From Burkholderiaceae bacterium (lineage in GTDB: Bacteria > Pseudomonadota > Gammaproteobacteria > Burkholderiales > Burkholderiaceae), in NCBI GenBank assembly GCA_018261955.1, contig JAGTRK010000002.1, positions 62,001 to 126,000 on the forward strand: 64,000 nt of DNA. The letters are read 5' to 3'. A program made the translations under genes and the position numbers. Position 1 is the stretch's first letter; each line of letters starts with the position of its first letter. The notes under the pieces are model-generated. The model worked only from the letters and a program-made list of their open reading frames with translations. It was not told where the DNA came from and did not search any database. Shown here piece after piece: positions 1 to 8,843 of the stretch.

Positions 1-407
1 AAAATCGCGGTCGAACTCATCGCCAAAACGCCACCCAAAGCGAACCAACCCGCGCCGCTCATGCTCAATTCGGCAGGCAAAAAGCGGTTGAGCCCCCAAC
101 CCAACAGACCAAACAGCAGCATGGTTGCGCCCACTTGTGCACCGCCCAAGCCCAGTACCAAACGGCGCAAGGCTTTGAGTTTGGGTAAGGAGAACTCCAA
201 ACCGATGGTAAACATCAAAAACACAATGCCCAGTTCAGCAAAATGCGCGACCGATGCAGGGTCAGGCAACAGTTTCAGTGCGTACGGTCCGATGAGCACC
301 CCTACGGTGAGGTAGCCCAAAATCGGCGGCAATTGCAGGTAGCGAAACACCACCACGGCAAAAACGACGATGGAGAGGATGAGGACGGTAAAGGATAATC
401 CGTACAT
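1..407 (-). CDS. CPA2-family monovalent cation:proton antiporter, N-terminal part (truncated by window edge)
   Basis: Reading the minus strand from the ATG at 405-407 gives an uninterrupted hydrophobic protein of about 135 residues that runs off the left edge. It has the look of the KefB/KefC/CPA2 exchanger core: LQLPPILGYLTVGVLIGP near residue 24, then ELGIVFLMFTIGLEFS near residue 61, and at least three membrane helices. The family exchanges K+ or Na+ for protons across the inner membrane. The gene is divergent from kdsD with a 109-bp gap, an arrangement I associate with Burkholderiales. The C-terminal half, where a regulatory TrkA-N domain would be, is outside the window, so K+ versus Na+ specificity cannot be told. 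Confidence 0.85.
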   Translation of the reverse strand, partial: MYGLSFTVLILSIVVFAVVVFRYLQLPPILGYLTVGVLIGPYALKLLPDPASVAHFAELGIVFLMFTIGLEFSLPKLKALRRLVLGLGGAQVGATMLLFGLLGWGLNRFLPAELSMSGAGWFALGGVLAMSSTAI

Positions 408-439
408 GGCTTCTTAATTAAGTTATCAACTGGCTAACG

Positions 440-468
440 TTGTGGAGCAAGGCTAAAAACGTTATACT
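440..468 (+). promoter_or_regulatory. Putative sigma-70 promoter for the kdsD-lpt operon
   Basis: A -35-like TTGTGG (440-445) and a -10-like TATACT (463-468) are separated by exactly 17 bp, about 50 bp upstream of the kdsD ATG. This is an eyeball match only. Confidence 0.45.
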
Positions 469-516
469 TCGGAATAATTTCCTTCTTGATAATAACAAAA
501 TTCTCCGCCCACCGTC

Positions 517-1497
517 ATGAAAAAAATGCACACCGATGATATTCTAAATGCCGCACGTGATGTGCTGCACATAGAGTCAAGCGCGCTCACAGATTTGTCC
601 GCACATTTGGACGCGCAGTTTATCAAAGCGATTGAACTCATCATGGCGTGTACAGGTCGTGTGGTGGTCTCGGGTATGGGTAAGTCGGGTCACATTGGGC
701 GCAAAATTGCCGCGACTTTGGCTTCCACGGGCACCCCTGCATTTTTCGTTCATCCAGGAGAAGCGAGCCACGGCGATTTGGGCATGATCATGCCTGAGGA
801 CGTGATGCTGGCTTTGTCTAATTCGGGCAAATCCGATGAGTTGCTGGCGATTTTGCCCTTGGTCAAACGCTCAGGTGCAAAACTGATTACGGTCACAGGC
901 GACATCGATTCGCCGATGGCGAAATTGGCCGATGCGCATATTTTGGTCGCGGTCAAACGGGAAGCCTGTCCTTTAAATTTAGCACCGACCGCGAGCACCA
1001 CAGCCGCATTGGCACTGGGCGATGCGCTGGCAGTGGTCTTGCTCAAAATTCGTGGGTTCAATGAAGAGGACTTTGCGCGCTCGCATCCGGGTGGTTCGCT
1101 CGGTAAAAAGCTCTTGACCTATGTCAGTGACGTGATGCGCACGGGGAAAAGTATTCCTGCCGTGCAATCGGGTGCGAGTTTGACCGACAGTTTATTAGAA
1201 ATCAGTAAAAAACAATTGGGCATGGTGGCGATTGTCGATTCTGCGCATAAAGTCTTGGGTGTATTGACCGATGGCGATGTGCGCCGTTTGTTTGAAAAAG
1301 GTGTGGATGTGCGCACCTTAACTGTCGATGAGGTGATGTCGCTCAACCCGCGCACCATCACCCAAGATGTGCTCGCGGTGTCTGCGGTTGAATTGATGCA
1401 GCGTCACCACATCAGTCAAGTTTTGGTGGTTGATGAGGCGCAGATACTCATCGGTGCGCTGAATATCCACGATTTATTTGCCGCCAAAGTGGTGTGA
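517..1497 (+). CDS. kdsD: Arabinose-5-phosphate isomerase KdsD
   Basis: KdsD interconverts D-ribulose-5-phosphate and D-arabinose-5-phosphate, the first committed step toward Kdo for lipopolysaccharide. The 326-residue protein has an N-terminal SIS domain with GMGKSGHIG at residues 53-61 and HPGEASHGD at 79-87, followed by a tandem CBS pair over about residues 205-326. This is the full-length KdsD/GutQ architecture. It heads a tight plus-strand operon with kdsC and lptCAB, which assigns it to LPS synthesis and argues against a GutQ-type role. The start at 517 has a poor ribosome site; an ATG nine bases further on (526) is an alternative. Confidence 0.95.
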   Translation: MKKMHTDDILNAARDVLHIESSALTDLSAHLDAQFIKAIELIMACTGRVVVSGMGKSGHIGRKIAATLASTGTPAFFVHPGEASHGDLGMIMPEDVMLALSNSGKSDELLAILPLVKRSGAKLITVTGDIDSPMAKLADAHILVAVKREACPLNLAPTASTTAALALGDALAVVLLKIRGFNEEDFARSHPGGSLGKKLLTYVSDVMRTGKSIPAVQSGASLTDSLLEISKKQLGMVAIVDSAHKVLGVLTDGDVRRLFEKGVDVRTLTVDEVMSLNPRTITQDVLAVSAVELMQRHHISQVLVVDEAQILIGALNIHDLFAAKVV

Positions 1498-1507
1498 GGA
1501 CACGCGC

Positions 1508-2128
1508 ATGACCCATCATTCAAACTTCAAACCGAGCAACGACGCGCTCTATCGCCCTGTGGCCGCGATGCCGAGCGATGCCGTTATCGTGCGCGCACAA
1601 AAAATCAAACTGTTGATTCTCGATGTTGATGGTGTCTTGACCACGGGCTATTTGGATTACGATGCCAAGGGCGAGGTGGTCAAATCGTTTTATGTGCAAG
1701 ACGGTTTGGGTTTGCAATTGTTGCGCGAGCAGGGTATTCAGTTGGCGATTATCAGCGGACGCGACTCGCCCGTGACTGCGGCGCGTGCCAAGGATTTAAA
1801 AATCCATCATGTGTTGCAAGGCGCGCAGGACAAAGGCGCGGCATTGGCAAGATTGCTGCAAACAGAGGGCGTGGCGTTGAGCGAGTGTGCGTATATCGGC
1901 GATGATGTGATTGATTTGCCGATATTGCGTGCGGTCGGTTTGGCGGTGAGTGTGCCCAATGGACATCACTTGGCGCGCTCGGCTGCGCATTGGGTGACGG
2001 CGCAATCAGGCGGCGCGGGCGCGGTGCGTGAGTTGGCCGAATTGATATTGTTTGCGCAAGATAAATTATTGGCGGCGTATGCGCCGTATTTGGATATGAA
2101 TGTTTTGCCTCAATTGGAGATTGTCTAA
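1508..2128 (+). CDS. kdsC: 3-deoxy-D-manno-octulosonate 8-phosphate phosphatase KdsC
   Basis: KdsC hydrolyses Kdo-8-phosphate to Kdo, the third step of Kdo synthesis. The HAD-superfamily motif I is LILDVDGVLTTG, with catalytic Asp39 and Asp41, and a late GDDVIDL motif binds Mg2+. I chose the ATG at 1508 because GAGGA (1496-1500) precedes it at good spacing; a longer frame from 1478 would overlap kdsD. The product is 206 residues, slightly longer than E. coli KdsC because of a roughly 30-residue N-terminal tail. The stop codon directly abuts the lptC ATG, so the two are probably translationally coupled. Confidence 0.94.
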   Translation: MTHHSNFKPSNDALYRPVAAMPSDAVIVRAQKIKLLILDVDGVLTTGYLDYDAKGEVVKSFYVQDGLGLQLLREQGIQLAIISGRDSPVTAARAKDLKIHHVLQGAQDKGAALARLLQTEGVALSECAYIGDDVIDLPILRAVGLAVSVPNGHHLARSAAHWVTAQSGGAGAVRELAELILFAQDKLLAAYAPYLDMNVLPQLEIV

Positions 2129-2758
2129 ATGGCTTTTTCTCGTTGGCAATACTGGCGGCGTTTTAATTTGCCCAATGTGGTGTATCTACTGATACTCATT
2201 GCGATTGCAGGTGGGAGTTATTGGTGGGTGCGCAAAGACATGAGCGCCCAAACTGTGGTGCAAAATCAACCACTTGACCGCATGGACGGTTATGCCGAGA
2301 GTGCTGAGTTGACCCAAACCAGTGACAACGGCAAACTGATGTATCAAGCGACCATGAACCACATTGAGCATTTTGGCAACCAAAACCTTAGTGGCCAAGA
2401 TGTCGTCCTCGTTTCGACCGTGGATGGCCAGCCCAAGGTGGTGGTCAAAGCGCAAAAAGCCATTTGGAACAGTGCGGAAAAAATCGTTGATTTATCGGGC
2501 AGTGTGTTTTTGCAGCGCGAGTCCGATGGCAAAAACCAAGACATGACGTTGACCACCGAAAAAATGCAAGTGCATATGAACCAAGGCTTGGCCAGCAGTG
2601 ATGAAGCATTTGTGATGACCAATGGCGCGAGCACTGTGACCGGAAAACGCTTTCGTTATGATTACCAATTGCGCGATTTAGAAATGGGTGGTGGGCAAAC
2701 GGATGCGCAACCAGTCGAACGCATCAAAGCCGAAATCGTCAATGCGGTGCGCAAATAA
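2129..2758 (+). CDS. lptC: LPS export system protein LptC
   Basis: LptC is the bitopic inner-membrane subunit that receives LPS from LptBFG and hands it to LptA. The 209-residue protein has one N-terminal transmembrane segment (about residues 16-32, VVYLLILIAIAGGSYWW) followed by a periplasmic beta-jellyroll region with the LptC-like stretch beginning RMDGYAESAELTQTSDNG. It starts at the base after the kdsC stop and is followed by lptA after 24 bp. Sequence identity in this family is low, so the call leans partly on operon position. Confidence 0.92.
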   Translation: MAFSRWQYWRRFNLPNVVYLLILIAIAGGSYWWVRKDMSAQTVVQNQPLDRMDGYAESAELTQTSDNGKLMYQATMNHIEHFGNQNLSGQDVVLVSTVDGQPKVVVKAQKAIWNSAEKIVDLSGSVFLQRESDGKNQDMTLTTEKMQVHMNQGLASSDEAFVMTNGASTVTGKRFRYDYQLRDLEMGGGQTDAQPVERIKAEIVNAVRK

Positions 2759-2782
2759 CCCCACAGAGCTTTTAGAAAATAT

Positions 2783-3340
2783 ATGAAAAAAATTCAATTC
2801 TCCTTATTTTGTTTGACCTTTGGCGCACTTGCATTGGGCACGACGGTGGTCGGCGGTGCGGATGGCGTACTGACGGACAGAAGCCAACCGTTCACCATCG
2901 AGGCGGACACGGCACAGTACAGTGATGTCACGCAAAGCGCGCGTTTTACAGGACGTGTGGTCTTGCAACAGGGTACGATGCAAATTCAATCGGATACGGT
3001 CGATACTTTGGTTGACCCCGAGGGCTACCAATACGCAACGGCAAAAGGCGGGGAAAATGGCTTGGTGCATTTCCAGCAAAAACGCGATGGCAGCAACGAA
3101 ATCATGAAAGCGCAAGCAGAGCAATTGCTCTACGATGGCAAAAACAACGTCATCGTTTTGGCAAAGCGCGCGCGTGCGCAACGCTTTGATGCCAAAGGCA
3201 AACTCATCGACCAAATCGATGCTGAAGAACTGACTTACAACCAATTGACCGAAGTATTTGAAACCAATACCAAGGGGCAAGGACGCACGCATGTGTTGAT
3301 TTCGCCAAAAAGCAATGCAGGCAAGCAGGGGGGCAAATGA
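2783..3340 (+). CDS. lptA: Periplasmic LPS-binding protein LptA
   Basis: LptA forms the periplasmic bridge carrying LPS from LptC to LptD. The 185-residue protein has a signal peptide (MKKIQFSLFCLTFGALALGTT...) and an OstA-like domain with the typical alternation FTIEADTAQYSDVTQSARFTG, QIQSDTVD and ERARA-like strands (here LAKRARAQRFDAKG). Its last codons overlap the lptB start in an ATGA junction (3337-3340), consistent with translational coupling. The C-terminus is lysine/glycine-rich, as is common in the family. Confidence 0.92.
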   Translation: MKKIQFSLFCLTFGALALGTTVVGGADGVLTDRSQPFTIEADTAQYSDVTQSARFTGRVVLQQGTMQIQSDTVDTLVDPEGYQYATAKGGENGLVHFQQKRDGSNEIMKAQAEQLLYDGKNNVIVLAKRARAQRFDAKGKLIDQIDAEELTYNQLTEVFETNTKGQGRTHVLISPKSNAGKQGGK

Positions 3341-4101
3341 ATCAAACTCAGCAAGCCACACACTACGAGCTCTCGGTACAGAACCTCCAAAAACACTATG
3401 GCAAACGCATCGTGGTCAAGGATGTGTCGTTCAATGTCCACAGCGGCGAAGTCGTCGGATTGCTCGGCCCAAATGGTGCGGGCAAAACCACCAGTTTTTA
3501 CATGGTCATGGGCTTGGTCGGCGCGGACAAAGGCGCGGTGCTACTTGATGGCGAGAACCTAATTCGCGAGCCGATGCATGTGCGTGCGCGCAAAGGCATG
3601 TCGTATTTGCCGCAAGAAGCCTCGATTTTTCGCAAACTCACGGTGGAGGAAAACATCCGCGCAGTGCTTGAATTGCAGCGTGACGCGCAGGGCAAACGAT
3701 TGAATTTGACCGAAATCAACCGCCAACTCAATCAATTGGTGGGTGATTTACAGATTGGTCACATCCTACACAGCCCTGCACCTGCGCTCTCAGGCGGCGA
3801 GCGTCGGCGTGTGGAAATTGCACGCACCTTAGCGACCAATCCGCGTTTTGTGCTGCTGGATGAACCATTCGCGGGGGTTGACCCGATTGCGGTGATTGAT
3901 ATTCAGCGCATCATTAAATTTTTGGTGGAGCGCAACATCGGCGTGCTCATCACCGACCACAATGTGCGCGAGACGCTCGGCATTTGTGACCGCGCTTACA
4001 TCATCAGTGATGGCACGGTGCTCGCTCAGGGTAATGCAGCAGAGATTGTTAATAATGAAGCGGTGCGTCGGGTGTACCTTGGCGAGCATTTTTCGATGTA
4101 A
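3337..4101 (+). CDS. lptB: LPS export ABC transporter ATPase LptB
   Basis: LptB is the cytoplasmic ATPase powering LPS extraction by LptBFGC. All ABC elements are present: Walker A GPNGAGKTT at residues 44-52, Q-loop PQEAS, signature LSGGERRRVE near residue 151, Walker B FVLLDEPFAGVDP and the switch histidine in LITDHNV. The length (254) is normal. In most beta- and gammaproteobacteria lptB is followed by rpoN (sigma-54), but here galE follows 20 bp later; see the findings. Confidence 0.97.
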   Translation: MNQTQQATHYELSVQNLQKHYGKRIVVKDVSFNVHSGEVVGLLGPNGAGKTTSFYMVMGLVGADKGAVLLDGENLIREPMHVRARKGMSYLPQEASIFRKLTVEENIRAVLELQRDAQGKRLNLTEINRQLNQLVGDLQIGHILHSPAPALSGGERRRVEIARTLATNPRFVLLDEPFAGVDPIAVIDIQRIIKFLVERNIGVLITDHNVRETLGICDRAYIISDGTVLAQGNAAEIVNNEAVRRVYLGEHFSM

Positions 4102-4121
4102 TTTAGAGTGATTAGGGTGGT

Positions 4122-5141
4122 ATGGCAAATATATTATTGACGGGCGGCACAGGGTATATCGGCGCGCACACAGCGGTGGTGCTGATTAAATCGGGACACA
4201 CGCCGATTTTGCTTGATAATTTTTCCAACTCCACGCCCAAAGTCGCACAGCGCATCCAAGCCATCACAGGCGTGCAACCCACGGTGATTGAGCAAGATGT
4301 CTTAGACACAACTGCGTTGGTGGATGTGCTGAAAACCCACAACATCCAAGCCGTCATTCACTTTGCCGCGCACAAAGCGGTTGGCGAGTCGGTCGAAAAA
4401 CCACTGGCGTACTATCAAAACAACGTGGTCGGCACACTCTCAGTTTTGGACGCAATGGCGCAAGCGAATGTGCGCCACATCGTGCTCAGTTCGTCCGCCA
4501 CCGTGTATGGCGAGCATGGTGTGCCACCGATGTCTGAAGACGCGCCTTTGTCGGCGACCAATCCGTATGGACAGACCAAAGTGATGATGGAGCAAATCAT
4601 CCGCGATGTGGCGGTGGCGGACAAAACGCTACGTTACGCCATGTTGCGTTATTTCAATCCTGTGGGTGCGCACCCATCGGGACAAATTGGCGAGCATCCG
4701 CGTGGTGTTCCCAACAATCTGATGCCTTATGTGCAGCAAGTCGCGATTGGTTTGCGTGAAAAACTATCCGTGTTTGGTAACGATTACCCGACAGCGGATG
4801 GCACGGGTGAGCGCGACTATATCCACGTCATGGACTTGGCGCGCGGGCATGTGCTTGCGGTCAATCACCTGCTCGCGGGCAATGACTCATTCACCGTGAA
4901 CCTTGGTACAGGCAAACCCGTGACCGTATTGCAAATGGTGCAGGCATTCGAGCAGGCATCGGGCAAGCCGATTGCCTACAGCATCGCACCGCGTCGTGCG
5001 GGCGATGTGGCGAGTGTGTATGCCAATCCAGAATGGGCGCACCAATTGCTCGGGTTTGCAACCGAATACACCATCAATGATATGTGTCGTGATGCGTGGG
5101 TGTGGCAAAGTCGCAACCCAAATGGTTACGATGAGGCGTAA
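4122..5141 (+). CDS. galE: UDP-glucose 4-epimerase GalE
   Basis: GalE interconverts UDP-glucose and UDP-galactose, supplying galactosyl units for LPS or capsule. The extended SDR protein of 339 residues has the NAD-binding GGTGYIGAH at residues 7-15, the serine of SSSATVYG, and the catalytic YxxxK as YGQTK near residue 149. RYFNPVGAHPSG and GTGERDYIHVMDLA are GalE-type signatures. Its position right behind the lpt genes fits a surface-polysaccharide role. No terminator is visible between lptB and galE, so read-through from the kds-lpt operon is likely. Confidence 0.96.
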   Translation: MANILLTGGTGYIGAHTAVVLIKSGHTPILLDNFSNSTPKVAQRIQAITGVQPTVIEQDVLDTTALVDVLKTHNIQAVIHFAAHKAVGESVEKPLAYYQNNVVGTLSVLDAMAQANVRHIVLSSSATVYGEHGVPPMSEDAPLSATNPYGQTKVMMEQIIRDVAVADKTLRYAMLRYFNPVGAHPSGQIGEHPRGVPNNLMPYVQQVAIGLREKLSVFGNDYPTADGTGERDYIHVMDLARGHVLAVNHLLAGNDSFTVNLGTGKPVTVLQMVQAFEQASGKPIAYSIAPRRAGDVASVYANPEWAHQLLGFATEYTINDMCRDAWVWQSRNPNGYDEA

Positions 5142-5186
5142 ACGCCGCGAAAACCAAGTAAATTCACGCAAACAAGAGCCACTCTA

Positions 5187-5215
5187 TTGAGTTATGTGCA
5201 GGCACTCTGTATCCT
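5187..5215 (+). promoter_or_regulatory. Putative sigma-70 promoter for lysC
   Basis: TTGAGT (5187-5192) and TATCCT (5210-5215) are 17 bp apart. A start of transcription near 5222 would give a leader of roughly 33 nt before the lysC ATG. No lysine-riboswitch-sized leader is present. Confidence 0.4.
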
Positions 5216-5254
5216 AACGGGTTGGTTGCATTGATTTCAAAAGGAAATTCAAAA

Positions 5255-6532
5255 ATGGCATTAGTGGTACACAAATACGGTGGCACGTCGATGGGCTCGG
5301 TTGAGCGCATTCAAAACGTCGCACGGCGCGTGGCAAAATGGGTCAAAGCAGGACATCAAGTGGTGGTCGTGCCTTCAGCGATGTCGGGCGAGACCAACCG
5401 TTTGCTCGGTTTGGCTAAGGAGATCAACCCAAAATGTGCCGACATGAGCGCGCGTGAAATGGACATGATTGCCTCAACGGGCGAGCAGGTCTCGGTCGGT
5501 TTGCTCGCGATTGCATTGCAAGCCATTGGCACGCCAGCGATTAGTTACACGGGTTGGCAAGTCCCAGTGCGCACCAACTCAGCGTTTATGAAAGCACGCA
5601 TCGAGTCGATTGATGGTGTGAAAGTGAAAAAAGACTTGGACGAAGGTCGTGTGGTCATCATCACAGGTTTTCAAGGGGTTGACCCTGACAATCACATCAC
5701 CACTTTGGGGCGTGGCGGCTCGGACACCTCAGCGGTCGCGGTCGCGGCGGCGATTAAAGCCGATGAATGTTTGATTTACACCGATGTCGATGGCGTGTAC
5801 ACCACCGACCCGCGTGTGGTCGAAAACGCGCGCCGTATGGACAAAATCACCTTTGAAGAAATGCTCGAAATGGCGAGTTTGGGCTCGAAAGTATTGCAAA
5901 TTCGCTCGGTCGAATTTGCGGGTAAATACCAAGTTAAAACCCGTGTGCTCTCAAGCCTGACCGATCCCGACATGGACATCAATATTGAAGCCAACTCTGG
6001 CACCCTGATTACTTTTGAGGAAGACGAAACCATGGAAAAAGCCGTTATCTCTGGCATCGCGTTTAGCCGCGACGAAGCCAAAATCACCTTGAACCAAGTA
6101 CCCGATATGCCGGGCGTGGCGTTCAGCATCTTGGGTCCCATCGCTGCTGCGAACATTGATGTGGATATGATTATTCAGAATCAAAGCAAAAACGGCACGA
6201 CCGATTTTTCATTCACGGTCAACCGCGCGGAATACAACAAAACCATGGAACTCATCAACAAAACCGTCGCCCCCGCAGTGGGTGCGGCATCGGTTGATGG
6301 CAACGACAAAGTGGCGAAAGTCTCGGCGGTCGGTATCGGCATGCGCTCACATGTGGGCGTGGCGAGTAAAATGTTTGACACGCTCTCGCACGCAGGCATC
6401 AACATTCAAATGATTTCCACCTCTGAAATCAAAATCTCTGTGATTATCGAAGATAAATTCATGGAATTGGCGGTGCGCGAATTGCACCAAGCGTTTGATT
6501 TGGAAAATGAGGTCAGTACAGACGCAGTGTAA
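5255..6532 (+). CDS. lysC: Aspartate kinase LysC (monofunctional)
   Basis: LysC phosphorylates aspartate, the first step toward lysine/diaminopimelate, threonine and methionine. The kinase domain opens with [15 protein letters not shown] and contains [14 protein letters not shown]. Two C-terminal ACT modules follow (from about residue 265, [15 protein letters not shown] and later [19 protein letters not shown]), the feedback-binding region. I chose the ATG at 5255, preceded by AAAGGAA; an upstream TTG at 5222 would add an unconserved tail and lies at the expected transcription start. The product is 425 residues, typical of proteobacterial LysC, with no fused homoserine dehydrogenase. It is followed by a strong terminator. 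Confidence 0.96.
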   Translation: MALVVHKYGGTSMGSVERIQNVARRVAKWVKAGHQVVVVPSAMSGETNRLLGLAKEINPKCADMSAREMDMIASTGEQVSVGLLAIALQAIGTPAISYTGWQVPVRTNSAFMKARIESIDGVKVKKDLDEGRVVIITGFQGVDPDNHITTLGRGGSDTSAVAVAAAIKADECLIYTDVDGVYTTDPRVVENARRMDKITFEEMLEMASLGSKVLQIRSVEFAGKYQVKTRVLSSLTDPDMDINIEANSGTLITFEEDETMEKAVISGIAFSRDEAKITLNQVPDMPGVAFSILGPIAAANIDVDMIIQNQSKNGTTDFSFTVNRAEYNKTMELINKTVAPAVGAASVDGNDKVAKVSAVGIGMRSHVGVASKMFDTLSHAGINIQMISTSEIKISVIIEDKFMELAVRELHQAFDLENEVSTDAV

Positions 6533-6552
6533 CGCCACTCAAAACGCGACTG

Positions 6553-6588
6553 AAAAATCCACCTGATTGAGTTGAAGGTGGATTTTTT
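6553..6588 (+). terminator. Rho-independent terminator after lysC
   Basis: A stem AAAAATCCACCT (6553-6564) pairs with AGGTGGATTTTTT (6576-6588), with a loop of about 11 nt and a T-run, 20 bp after the lysC stop. Confidence 0.85.
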
Positions 6589-6639
6589 TGCGATAGACCA
6601 GTAGAAAAAAATCATGATTCAGGTGGATTGGCTGTTTGT

Positions 6640-6645
6640 TATAGT
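6640..6645 (+). promoter_or_regulatory. Putative extended -10 element ahead of the MORN-repeat gene
   Basis: TATAGT preceded by TG one base away (TGTTATAGT) resembles an extended -10. The -35 region is weak. It lies about 125 bp before the MORN gene ATG, giving a long leader with no obvious structure. The remaining gap sequence (6589-6770) shows no tRNA or ORF that I can support. Confidence 0.3.
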
Positions 6646-6770
6646 ACAATCAAAAATTGTAAGTCCATCGGTAGAACGAAATTAAGCGTATTGAAACTTT
6701 TCGGTGGATAACAGTGCCCTTGGTTGGCGGTGATGACCGACTGTGGTTTGATCAATACGAGGAGAAAGTG

Positions 6771-7301
6771 ATGATTAAAAAAATAGTGTTATTGTTGCTA
6801 CTGACTGTGTATGCACACGTTTCATTTGCTGGTAGTTGGTCGGTAGATTTGTCTTCGAAATGTAAGGTTTGGAATCCGTATCCCCAGCCCAATGAGAGTA
6901 TCAAATGGTCAGGTAATTGCCTCAATGGTTACGCGCATGGTCAAGGTACCATGCAGTGGTATATCAATGGTGAACTCCGTGATGTGTATGTGGGCAATTA
7001 TGCTCAAGGTTTGATGAACGGTGAGGGCAAGTTTATGTGGGCCAATGGCAGTCATTATGATGGAGAATATTACTTGGGTAAGCGCAATGGCTTTGGCGTG
7101 ATGAGTTTGGCGCAAGGCGATAGCAATGTCTTGTCGTACACCACGCTGGGTTTGGGTACTTGGGTTAACGACACGTACAAAGTGGTCGGTCTGTGGCGTG
7201 ACGACGATTTTAGTTGGATTTGCCCCAGTAAAACCGAATGTATGAGCCAACAACCTGCTCCACAGCCGCAAAACGTACCTGACAGTATGCCTGCGAATTG
7301 A
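6771..7301 (+). CDS. Secreted MORN-repeat protein
   Basis: The 176-residue product begins with a clear signal peptide (MIKKIVLLLLLTVYAHVSFA, cleavage likely before GSW). Three MORN-like repeats follow: GNCLNGYAHGQGTMQWY, GNYAQGLMNGEGKFMWANG and GEYYLGKRNGFGVM. Four cysteines lie outside the repeats (CKVW, NCLNG, ICPSK, TECMS) and could form disulfides in the periplasm. The tail is Gln/Pro-rich. I chose the ATG at 6771 because GAGGAG precedes it; a GTG at 6714 would bury the signal peptide. MORN repeats are beta-hairpin modules seen in membrane-associated and scaffold proteins; the substrate or partner is unknown. The gene stands alone between two terminators, so context gives no function. Confidence 0.8.
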   Translation: MIKKIVLLLLLTVYAHVSFAGSWSVDLSSKCKVWNPYPQPNESIKWSGNCLNGYAHGQGTMQWYINGELRDVYVGNYAQGLMNGEGKFMWANGSHYDGEYYLGKRNGFGVMSLAQGDSNVLSYTTLGLGTWVNDTYKVVGLWRDDDFSWICPSKTECMSQQPAPQPQNVPDSMPAN

Positions 7302-7348
7302 CCGTTGCTTCAGCGGTTCAGATATCTCAGCAGCATTGACGAAAAGCG

Positions 7349-7385
7349 AAACACCCCGAGCGGTTATTGACCGTTCGGGGTGTTT
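7349..7385. terminator. Bidirectional terminator between the MORN gene and the MFS gene
   Basis: AAACACCCCGAGCGG (7349-7363) and CCGTTCGGGGTGTTT (7371-7385) form a 15-bp stem with one wobble pair and a 7-nt loop. Flanking A and T runs serve both convergent genes. Confidence 0.85.
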
Positions 7386-7431
7386 GTCATTTGAGGTTTT
7401 TTTGGATATATCCACACGGTTGCATCAAGCC

Positions 7432-8676
7432 TTAACTTGAGTGGGGAGTGGCGGTGTACGTGTGGCTTGAAAATACTTGATGTGCGCCCAGCCATGTCAA
7501 CGCCATGATGGCGGTTCCCACAAACAAGCCCGTCATCCCCCAGTGCGCATTGAACCACGCGCCGAGCATTGCCCCCACAAATAATCCGAGCGCTTGCACG
7601 GTGTTATAGACCCCCGATGCCGCGCCTTTGGTGGCGGGGTGGGTGAGTTTGGACAGCAATGATGGTTGAGTGGCTTCGAGCACATTAAACCCTGTAAAAA
7701 ACAACAGCAATGCGCCCGCAATCGCCCATGCACCACCGGTTTGCGTCGCCAATCCAATTTGCGCGAGCACGATGAATGCAATCGCAAGGCGCATGATTTC
7801 AAACATTTTGCCGTATTTCTCCGCGCGAATAATCAATGGCACCATCGCCGCCATGCTGATGAGGATGACGATTAAATACAGCACGGTGCTTTGTTGGTGC
7901 GTGAGTTGCAATGCAATCAAACGTGAAGGAATCACCACCCACATCGCCATTTGTACCGCGTGCAGGACAAACACACCCAAGTTGAGCAACCATTGGCGTT
8001 TGTCTGTGAGTACTTGTTGCATGGCGAGTTTTGAACTGATGGGCATGTGATGGGCGTCCAAAGGCGCGAGCGGAATTGACCAAATCAGCAATAGCGCGAG
8101 CAATGCCAGCACGCCGATGAGTATGAATATGCCGTGCATCCCAACCCAGTCAAACAATATTGGACCGACAATCAATGACACCGCAAAGGTGAAGGCAATC
8201 GACATGCCGATCATCGCCATCGCACGGGTGCGTACTTCGGTGCGTGTGGTATCCGCAACCATTGCCACGACGACACTGGAAATGGCTCCCATGCCTTGCA
8301 AGGCACGCGCCATCGCCAAGCCATAAATACTGTCGGCGGTGGCTGCCCAAAAACTGCCAATGGCAAATATGATGAGACCAAGGGTGATGAGGGGCTTGCG
8401 TCCCCATTTGTCGGATGCCAATCCGTAGGGGATGTAGAGAAAGGCTTGGGTCAAACCATACGCGCCCATTGCCAAACCGATCGCCATGCCTGTTTGCGAG
8501 GGTATCGGGGTGTCTGTGAAGCCAAATCCCAAAGGCAAACCGAGCGCGTAGGGTGCGAGCACGGGCAACACCACGAATAAACCGAACATCCTCAGGGCAA
8601 ACACCAAGGCAAGGCGAATGCTGATGCTGCGCTCAAGGGGGTTGAGTTGGGTTTGAGTGACAGAAGGTTGGGTCAT
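7432..8676 (-). CDS. MFS transporter, DHA1-like drug/metabolite exporter
   Basis: This is a 414-residue protein with about twelve predicted hydrophobic helices. It has the MFS loop 2-3 signature in the form YGLASDKWGRKPLITLGL near residue 83, and a helix-5 stretch (MIGMSIAFTFAVSLIVGPIL) resembling the antiporter motif C of DHA1 exporters. The substrate cannot be read from sequence. The gene is divergent from uvrA, as in many betaproteobacteria, where an MFS gene and ssb often neighbour uvrA; ssb is not present here. The 167-bp divergent gap contains no LexA-type CTGT-N8-ACAG box that I could find. Confidence 0.88.
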   Translation of the reverse strand: MTQPSVTQTQLNPLERSISIRLALVFALRMFGLFVVLPVLAPYALGLPLGFGFTDTPIPSQTGMAIGLAMGAYGLTQAFLYIPYGLASDKWGRKPLITLGLIIFAIGSFWAATADSIYGLAMARALQGMGAISSVVVAMVADTTRTEVRTRAMAMIGMSIAFTFAVSLIVGPILFDWVGMHGIFILIGVLALLALLLIWSIPLAPLDAHHMPISSKLAMQQVLTDKRQWLLNLGVFVLHAVQMAMWVVIPSRLIALQLTHQQSTVLYLIVILISMAAMVPLIIRAEKYGKMFEIMRLAIAFIVLAQIGLATQTGGAWAIAGALLLFFTGFNVLEATQPSLLSKLTHPATKGAASGVYNTVQALGLFVGAMLGAWFNAHWGMTGLFVGTAIMALTWLGAHQVFSSHTYTATPHSS

Positions 8677-8843
8677 GGTGCGGTTGGATTTCTTTGGGGG
8701 TTTGTCAAGTACCTATGAATGCATGGCGCATGGCAATTGTCAGTAAAAAGCGTTATAGTAGCAGATTGGATAGCCGATTGTCGTGGGGATGATGTAACGG
8801 TTTGTAACGCATTCATCTTCACGCAAATATCAAAGCAAAGCAT

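Noticed and set aside
2804-3361. 185-codon open frame on the minus strand opposite lptA
   Set aside because: It mirrors a well-supported lptA, lacks any recognisable motif or ribosome site, and is a codon-bias shadow.
6589-6770. Possible tRNA or small RNA in the gap after lysC
   Set aside because: I looked for a cloverleaf and found none; only a promoter-like -10 is visible.
6909-7415. 168-codon open frame on the minus strand opposite the MORN gene and spanning a terminator
   Set aside because: It runs through the bidirectional terminator and lacks a start signal; the plus-strand protein has a signal peptide and repeats.
8677-8843. SOS (LexA) box for uvrA
   Set aside because: No CTGT-N8-ACAG-type dyad is present in the divergent gap.
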